From positions 124,001 to 188,000 of the forward strand of contig DATNEW010000019.1 in assembly GCA_035606695.1 (NCBI GenBank): a stretch of DNA of 64,000 nt, given 5' to 3'. Of this stretch, positions 59,614 through 64,000 are shown piece after piece. The position numbers and the translations under genes were made by a program. Position 1 is the stretch's first letter; every line of letters starts with the position of its first letter. This DNA comes from Gemmatimonadaceae bacterium. GTDB taxonomy: Bacteria; Gemmatimonadota; Gemmatimonadetes; Gemmatimonadales; Gemmatimonadaceae. The notes beneath the pieces were generated by a model. The model searched no databases. It was given only the letters and a program-made list of their open reading frames with translations, and was not told where the DNA came from.

Positions 59614-60609
59614 ATGACCGATGTCGTGGCGCTCGCCGCCGAACTGCTGACGATTGATTCCTCCACGGGCGCGGAGTCCGGCGCGGTGGATTTCGTCTCG
59701 AAATGGTTGATCGCCCGTGGATGGGACGTCCATCTGCAGGAAGTGTCGCGCGGGCGCGCGAACGTGTGGGCCAAGCGAAACGGAGGCGGCGTCACGTTCT
59801 CGACGCACCTCGACACGGTGCCGCCGTACGTGGCGCCGCGACTCGACGGCGATCGCCTCTACGGTCGCGGCGCATGCGATGCGAAGGGCATCGCCGCCGC
59901 CATGCTCGTTGCCGCCGACAACCTGGCGAAGGCCGGCGAACAGCGCGTCGATCTCCTGTTTGTCGTCGGGGAAGAGAAAGGCTCCGACGGTGCGCGCGCC
60001 GCGAATCGTCTCAAGCCGACGAGCAAATTCCTCGTCAACGGCGAACCGACCGAAAGCAAGCTCGCGAGCGGAGCGAAGGGATCGCTCCGCGTCATCGTGC
60101 GCACCACCGGCCGCGCCGCGCATTCCGCGTACGCACACCTCGGTGAATCAGCGATCAAGCCGATGCTCGCGCTGCTGCCGACACTCGAGACGCTCGATCT
60201 TCCGAGCGACGACGTACTCGGCGCCACCACGGTCAACGTCGGCACGCTCCGCGCGGGAACGGAGGCGAACATCGTTCCCGCCGCGGCCGAGGCTGAGATG
60301 ATGTTTCGATTGGTCACCGACGTTGCGCCGCTCAAGAAGCAGATCGAGAAATGGGCGAAGGGAAAAGCCGAGCTCGAATTCGGCTCGCACATTCCGGCGC
60401 AGCACTTTCATACGATCGACGGGTTCGAGGTCGCGCCGGTCGCATACACGTCGGACATTCCGCTGCTCGGCCGGTGGGGAACGCCGCTCCTGTTCGGGCC
60501 GGGATCGATTCACGTCGCGCACACGCCGAACGAGTTCATCGACGTAAATGAGTTGCGCGGCGCGGTGGGTGCGTACGAGAAGATCGTGCGGAGCTTGCTG
60601 GCATCATGA
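59614..60609 (+). CDS. M20-family metallopeptidase, probable acyl-diaminopimelate or acyl-lysine deacylase
   Basis: 331 residues from ATG 59614. Metal-site motifs of the M20 family: FSTHLDTVPP, YGRGACDAKG, VGEEKGSDGA (catalytic Glu) and TTGRAAHSAYAHLGESA (dimerisation-domain His). It heads an overlapping operon with asd, lysC, dapB and dapA, so a DapE-like step (removing succinyl or acetyl from diaminopimelate) is the likely job. Acetylornithine- or LysW-type deacetylases have the same fold and cannot be excluded. Confidence 0.82.
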   Translation: MTDVVALAAELLTIDSSTGAESGAVDFVSKWLIARGWDVHLQEVSRGRANVWAKRNGGGVTFSTHLDTVPPYVAPRLDGDRLYGRGACDAKGIAAAMLVAADNLAKAGEQRVDLLFVVGEEKGSDGARAANRLKPTSKFLVNGEPTESKLASGAKGSLRVIVRTTGRAAHSAYAHLGESAIKPMLALLPTLETLDLPSDDVLGATTVNVGTLRAGTEANIVPAAAEAEMMFRLVTDVAPLKKQIEKWAKGKAELEFGSHIPAQHFHTIDGFEVAPVAYTSDIPLLGRWGTPLLFGPGSIHVAHTPNEFIDVNELRGAVGAYEKIVRSLLAS

Positions 60610-61721
60610 CCGAGCGCGAGACGAGGGAACGCGTTCCCCACGCCGGGGAAAAGGGACGCCGGCACCGAGTCGCGGTGCTCGGCGCCACCGGCGCGGTCGG
60701 TCAGGCGTTCATCCGCCTGCTCGTCAAGCATCCGTGGTTCGAGCTCGTCGAAGTCGCCGCGTCGGAGCGCTCGGCGGGGAGGCGCTATGCGGACGCGGCG
60801 CGATGGATCGGCGCCGACGAATTGCCGCCGAGCGTCGCGGACATGACCGTGCTCCCGTGCGATCCCTCGAAGATCACGGCGGACATCGTCTTTTCGGCGC
60901 TGGACTCCTCGGCGGCTCAGGATGCCGAACCGGCGTTCGCGCGCGCCGGCAAGACGGTGCTCACGAATGCGAAGAACTATCGCATGGAGCCCGACGTGCC
61001 GCTGGTGATCGCGGAGGTGAATCCGTCGCATCTCGACGTGCTGCACGCGCAGCGCAAGGGTCGCGGCTGGACCGGCGCGATCGTCGCCAACGGCAACTGC
61101 TCGGCGATCGTTACGTCGCTCCCGCTGGCGCCCATTCATCAGCGTTTTGGTATTAGGAAACTCATGGTGGTGACGATGCAGGCGATCTCCGGGGCTGGAT
61201 ATCCCGGCGTGGCGTCGCTCGACATCATGGGCAACGTCATTCCATACATCGGCGACGAAGAGCCGAAGATCGAAGCCGAAGTGCGCAAGTTTCTCGGGGC
61301 AAACGCCGGCGATCACATCGACAGCGCGGACTTTTCGGTGAGCGCGCATGCGAACCGGGTGCCGGTCGAACATGGACACACCATATGCATGTCGATCGAG
61401 CTCGAGACGAAGGCCGATGCAAGCGAAGTCGAGCGCGCGATTCGCGACTGGCGCGGCGCTGAAGCGGCTCGCGATCTCCCGACGTCGCCCGAGCGCCCGC
61501 TTGTCGTGACCGATCAACCGGACAGACCGCAGCCGCGCCGTCAGGTCGACACGGGCAATGGCATGACCGTCGTCGTTGGCCGCGTACGTCCCGATCCGAT
61601 CTTCGACGTCAAGCTCGTGGCGATGGGCCACAACGTCGTGCGCGGCGCGGCGGGCGCCTCGGTGCTCAACGCCGAACTGATGGCGAACTGCGGCCTCCTC
61701 GGCCAAGCCAACTCCTCGTGA
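60606..61721 (+). CDS. asd: Aspartate-semialdehyde dehydrogenase
   Basis: Reduces aspartyl phosphate to aspartate semialdehyde, the branch point for lysine, methionine and threonine. 371 residues. A basic N-terminal tail, then HRVAVLGATGAVGQAFIRLL, catalytic cysteine in VANGNCSAIVTSLPL, QAISGAGYPGVASLD, and VSAHANRVPVEHGH. The layout resembles the archaeal/fungal-type Asd more than the E. coli type. ATGA overlap with the M20 gene and GTGA overlap with lysC. Confidence 0.93.
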   Translation: MTERETRERVPHAGEKGRRHRVAVLGATGAVGQAFIRLLVKHPWFELVEVAASERSAGRRYADAARWIGADELPPSVADMTVLPCDPSKITADIVFSALDSSAAQDAEPAFARAGKTVLTNAKNYRMEPDVPLVIAEVNPSHLDVLHAQRKGRGWTGAIVANGNCSAIVTSLPLAPIHQRFGIRKLMVVTMQAISGAGYPGVASLDIMGNVIPYIGDEEPKIEAEVRKFLGANAGDHIDSADFSVSAHANRVPVEHGHTICMSIELETKADASEVERAIRDWRGAEAARDLPTSPERPLVVTDQPDRPQPRRQVDTGNGMTVVVGRVRPDPIFDVKLVAMGHNVVRGAAGASVLNAELMANCGLLGQANSS

Positions 61722-63079
61722 TCGTTCTCAAGTTCGGCGGCACGTCGGTCGGCGATGCCGAAGCGATCGCGCGAACCGGACGTATCGTGCAGAGTCGCGC
61801 CGACCAGGGTGCGATCGTGGTCGTGTCGGCGCTCGCCGGCGTCACGAACGCATTGATCGCGCTCGCCGAACAGGCAGCAAAGGGGCACCTCATCGGCGCG
61901 CTCCGCGCCGTCGAAGGATTGCGCGAGCGGCATCTGCAGCAGACGGAATTGCTCCTCGGAACCGGCGACGCCGCGACGGACGTCTGCGCCGAGGTGAGCG
62001 CGATGATCGACGAGCTCGCGCATCTCGCCGAAGCGCTCGCGACGCTGGGCGATCTCACGCCGCGCAGCATGGACGCCATCTCGTCGTATGGCGAAAAAAT
62101 GTCGTCGATCATCTGTGCCGCGTCGTTCCAGAAGCAAGGCGTTCCGGCGGTGCACGTCGACTCGTGCGAAGTGATGATCACGGACAGCCAGTTCAGCCGC
62201 GCCGAACCGCAGGCGGAGGCGATCGCCGAAGCGTGCCGCGCCAGCGTGATCCCACTCGTGCGCGATGGCAAAGTGCCGGTGATGGGCGGCTTCATCGGCT
62301 CGGCGAAGGGCACGGGCATTACGACGACGCTTGGCCGCGGCGGCAGTGACTATAGCGCGTCGCTCTTCGGCGCGGCGGTGCAGGCCGAGGCGATCGAGAT
62401 CTGGACGGACGTCGACGGCATGTTGACCGCCGATCCGCGGGTCGTGCCGAACGCGCGGTTGATCGAGCAGATCGCGTTCGACGAGGCGTCGGAGCTGGCG
62501 TCGTTCGGCGCGAAGGTGCTGCATCCGAACACGATCGCGCCCGCGGTGCGGCTCGGCATTCCGGTGTACGTGCTCAACTCGCGCCGTCCCGAAGGAAAGG
62601 GGACGAAGATCACCTTCGACGCGCCGAAGCGGTCCGTCAGCGCGATCGCCGGGAAGAACAAGATCTCGCTGCTCAAGATCGGCTCGCCGCGCATGCTGCT
62701 CGCGGAAGGCTTTCTCAGATTGGTATTTGAGATCTTTGAACGTCACCGCACGTCGGTGGACGTCGTCGCCACGTCCGAGGTGTCCGTGTCGCTCACCGTG
62801 GACGATCCGTCGGCGCTCGAGGCGATCGTGACCGATCTGCGCGCGCTGGGCGACGTCTCGGTGGAGCGAAGCCGCGGCATCGTCGCGGTGGTGGGCGGCG
62901 CGATCGCCGAAGGCGGCGAGGCGATGGCGCGCGCGCTGGGCGCGCTCGGCGGCACGCACGTGCACATGCTCTCGCTCAGCGCCACGGGCATCAATCTGAC
63001 GATGGTCGTCGACGACGATCAGGTGAAGCCCGCGATGCAAAGGCTGCACGCCGCCTTCTTTGAGAGCGCCGCGTCATGA
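61718..63079 (+). CDS. lysC: Aspartate kinase (monofunctional, with ACT domains)
   Basis: First step of the aspartate pathway. 453 residues from GTG 61718. Kinase domain with VLKFGGTSVGDAEAI, SSYGEKMSSIICAA, and TLGRGGSDYSASLFGAAVQAE and IWTDVDGMLTADPR. Two C-terminal ACT domains (ISLLKIGSPRMLLAEGF and VAVVGGAIAEGGEAMARAL) suggest feedback control by end products. No homoserine dehydrogenase is fused. Confidence 0.95.
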   Translation: MIVLKFGGTSVGDAEAIARTGRIVQSRADQGAIVVVSALAGVTNALIALAEQAAKGHLIGALRAVEGLRERHLQQTELLLGTGDAATDVCAEVSAMIDELAHLAEALATLGDLTPRSMDAISSYGEKMSSIICAASFQKQGVPAVHVDSCEVMITDSQFSRAEPQAEAIAEACRASVIPLVRDGKVPVMGGFIGSAKGTGITTTLGRGGSDYSASLFGAAVQAEAIEIWTDVDGMLTADPRVVPNARLIEQIAFDEASELASFGAKVLHPNTIAPAVRLGIPVYVLNSRRPEGKGTKITFDAPKRSVSAIAGKNKISLLKIGSPRMLLAEGFLRLVFEIFERHRTSVDVVATSEVSVSLTVDDPSALEAIVTDLRALGDVSVERSRGIVAVVGGAIAEGGEAMARALGALGGTHVHMLSLSATGINLTMVVDDDQVKPAMQRLHAAFFESAAS

Positions 63080-63768
63080 CGCGGCACATCGCCATCGTCG
63101 GCATGGGCAAGATGGGCCGCGCAATCGCCGAGCTGGCGCCGGCGCGCGGTTGGGAGGTCGTCGCTCGACTCGATGAACCTCATGTGAAGGACGGGATCAC
63201 GCGCGACATGCTCGGTGGTGCCGACGTCGCGGTGGAATTCACCGTACCCGACGCGGCGCCGAAGAACATTCGCGCGATCGTCGCGGCAGGATGCCCGGTC
63301 GTCGTCGGCACGACAGGCTGGTACAACCTCTTCGATGACGTGAAGCACGATGTGAATGTGAGCGGCGGCGCGCTGCTCACCGCGACGAACTTCTCGCTGG
63401 GTGTGAACATTTTCGAGCAGATCGCGACCACGGCGGCAGCACTGTTGGCGAAGGTGCCGGGGTTCGAGGCGCATCTCGTGGAGACGCATCACTCGGCGAA
63501 GAAGGACGCACCGTCCGGCACTGCCCACACGCTCGCGCAGAGTACCTCGGCGGCGTGGGGCAAGCCGATTCCGATCACGAGCGTGCGTACCGGTTCGGTG
63601 CCGGGCACACACGAGTTCATCTTCGATGCCCCGTTCGAGCAGATTCACCTCGAGCACATTGCCCGCGACCGGCGCGTGTTTGCCGAAGGGGCGCTCGTTG
63701 CCGCGCGTTGGCTGATCGGCCGCCGCGGCGTGTTCACCATGAAAGACGTTCTCTCGAGTCCGAAATGA
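63076..63768 (+). CDS. dapB: 4-hydroxy-tetrahydrodipicolinate reductase
   Basis: 230 residues, a little short of the usual 240-270. NAD(P)-binding IAIVGMGKMGRAIAE, then VEFTVPDAAP, VVGTTGW, ATNFSLGVNIF and the catalytic ETHHSAKKDAPSGTA. Acts after DapA in the diaminopimelate route. The ATG overlaps lysC and the stop overlaps dapA. Confidence 0.96.
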   Translation: MTRHIAIVGMGKMGRAIAELAPARGWEVVARLDEPHVKDGITRDMLGGADVAVEFTVPDAAPKNIRAIVAAGCPVVVGTTGWYNLFDDVKHDVNVSGGALLTATNFSLGVNIFEQIATTAAALLAKVPGFEAHLVETHHSAKKDAPSGTAHTLAQSTSAAWGKPIPITSVRTGSVPGTHEFIFDAPFEQIHLEHIARDRRVFAEGALVAARWLIGRRGVFTMKDVLSSPK

Positions 63769-64000
63769 CCGACGCCCATCGCCCAGCGCCCAACGCCCAG
63801 CGCCTCAAGGGCTGCGGCACCGCCCTCGCCACGCCCTTCAACACGGACGGCTCACTCGACGAGGGTGCACTGCGCGCGTTCGTTGATTGGCAGATCGACG
63901 AAGGTATTCACTTCCTCGTGCCGTGCGGGAGCACCGGCGAAGCGGCGACGATGACGCTCGACGAGCACGCGCGTGTCGTTCAAATCACGATCGAGCAGGC
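63765..64000 (+). CDS. dapA: 4-hydroxy-tetrahydrodipicolinate synthase, N-terminal part (partial at window end)
   Basis: Condenses pyruvate with aspartate semialdehyde. Only the first 78 codons are in the window. After a repeat-derived start (TDAHRPAPNAQR) the family opening appears: LKGCGTALATPFNTDGSLDE, then FVDWQIDEGIHFLVPCGSTGEAATMTLDEH with the conserved GSTGE motif. The stop lies outside. ATGA overlap with dapB. Confidence 0.93.
   Translation, partial: MTDAHRPAPNAQRLKGCGTALATPFNTDGSLDEGALRAFVDWQIDEGIHFLVPCGSTGEAATMTLDEHARVVQITIEQ
63772..63806. repeat. Heptamer tandem repeat at the dapA 5' end
   Basis: Five 7-bp units (ACGCCCA, TCGCCCA, GCGCCCA, ACGCCCA, GCGCCTC) within the first codons of dapA. 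Adds a short Pro/Ala/Arg tail before the conserved domain. Same family as 2614, 5456, 10776 and 52667. Confidence 0.88.

Noticed and set aside
61541-63049. 502-residue antisense frame opposite lysC
   Set aside because: Same reason: Arg/His-rich mirror of a well-conserved gene.

Overview
Organism. The window is GC-rich and gene-dense, from a Gram-negative-type bacterium: several predicted outer-membrane barrel proteins, an LpxL-like acyltransferase and lipoprotein signals are present. The gene set and order (dnaJ-prmA-rsmE-HIT-rpsU, mutS2-dnaG, infC-rpmI-rplT-pheST-zapA-rny, xseAB-ispA-dxs-nadK-recN, an ADOP-type permease, GTG/TTG starts, many ATGA/GTGA overlaps) fit an unclassified relative of Gemmatimonadota best. 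That placement is inference from gene content; no database search was possible.

Layout. 1-15.7 kb is a plus-strand housekeeping block: dnaJ (partial), prmA, rsmE, a HIT hydrolase, rpsU, yqeY, mutS2, dnaG, a zinc-ribbon coiled-coil protein, recJ, rsmD, coaD, a phosphotransacetylase, a STAS/RsbW/SpoIIE partner-switching module and rsmA. 15.7-25.0 kb is a minus-strand accessory operon that looks like a ribosomally synthesised, modified peptide (RiPP) cluster. It holds a radical SAM/SPASM maturase, a 54-residue precursor with a five-cysteine C-terminus, an M50 membrane protease, a divergent LpxL-like acyltransferase, a DUF6065-like protein, a PqqD-like protein, a helical-repeat protein and an outer-membrane barrel protein. 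A divergent ADOP-type permease starts 202 bp away. This is the most novel part of the window.

27.6-33.5 kb holds rex with a clear Rex operator shared with arginine deiminase, a DEDDh exonuclease carrying a dispersed repeat in frame, an MBL-fold hydrolase, and a lipoprotein/methyltransferase pair whose start codons overlap. 33.6-49.1 kb is a second housekeeping block: infC (probable ATT start behind an intrinsic terminator), rpmI, rplT, pheS, pheT, a ZapB-like coiled coil, zapA, rny, folD, xseA, xseB, a polyprenyl synthase, dxs, nadK and recN. 49.1-57.8 kb carries two outer-membrane proteins, a six-hairpin glycosidase, tRNA-Gly(GCC), tRNA-Leu(UAA), and a binding protein coupled to a chemoreceptor. 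57.8-59.5 kb has a Rad52-type annealing protein with a zinc ribbon and an SSB-like C-terminal tip, a small basic protein and a divergent HTH regulator with candidate operators. 59.6-64 kb is a tightly overlapping diaminopimelate/lysine operon: M20 deacylase, asd, lysC, dapB, dapA (partial).

Repeats. Three kinds of small repeats recur: a GTCATCC(T/C)GAG...CTCAGGATGAC element (3370, 29909, 34260, 41131, 47344), CGCCCAN short tandem arrays (2614, 5456, 10776, 52667, 63772), and a striking pair of mutually complementary 13-bp tandem arrays, seven copies each, between rplT and pheS.
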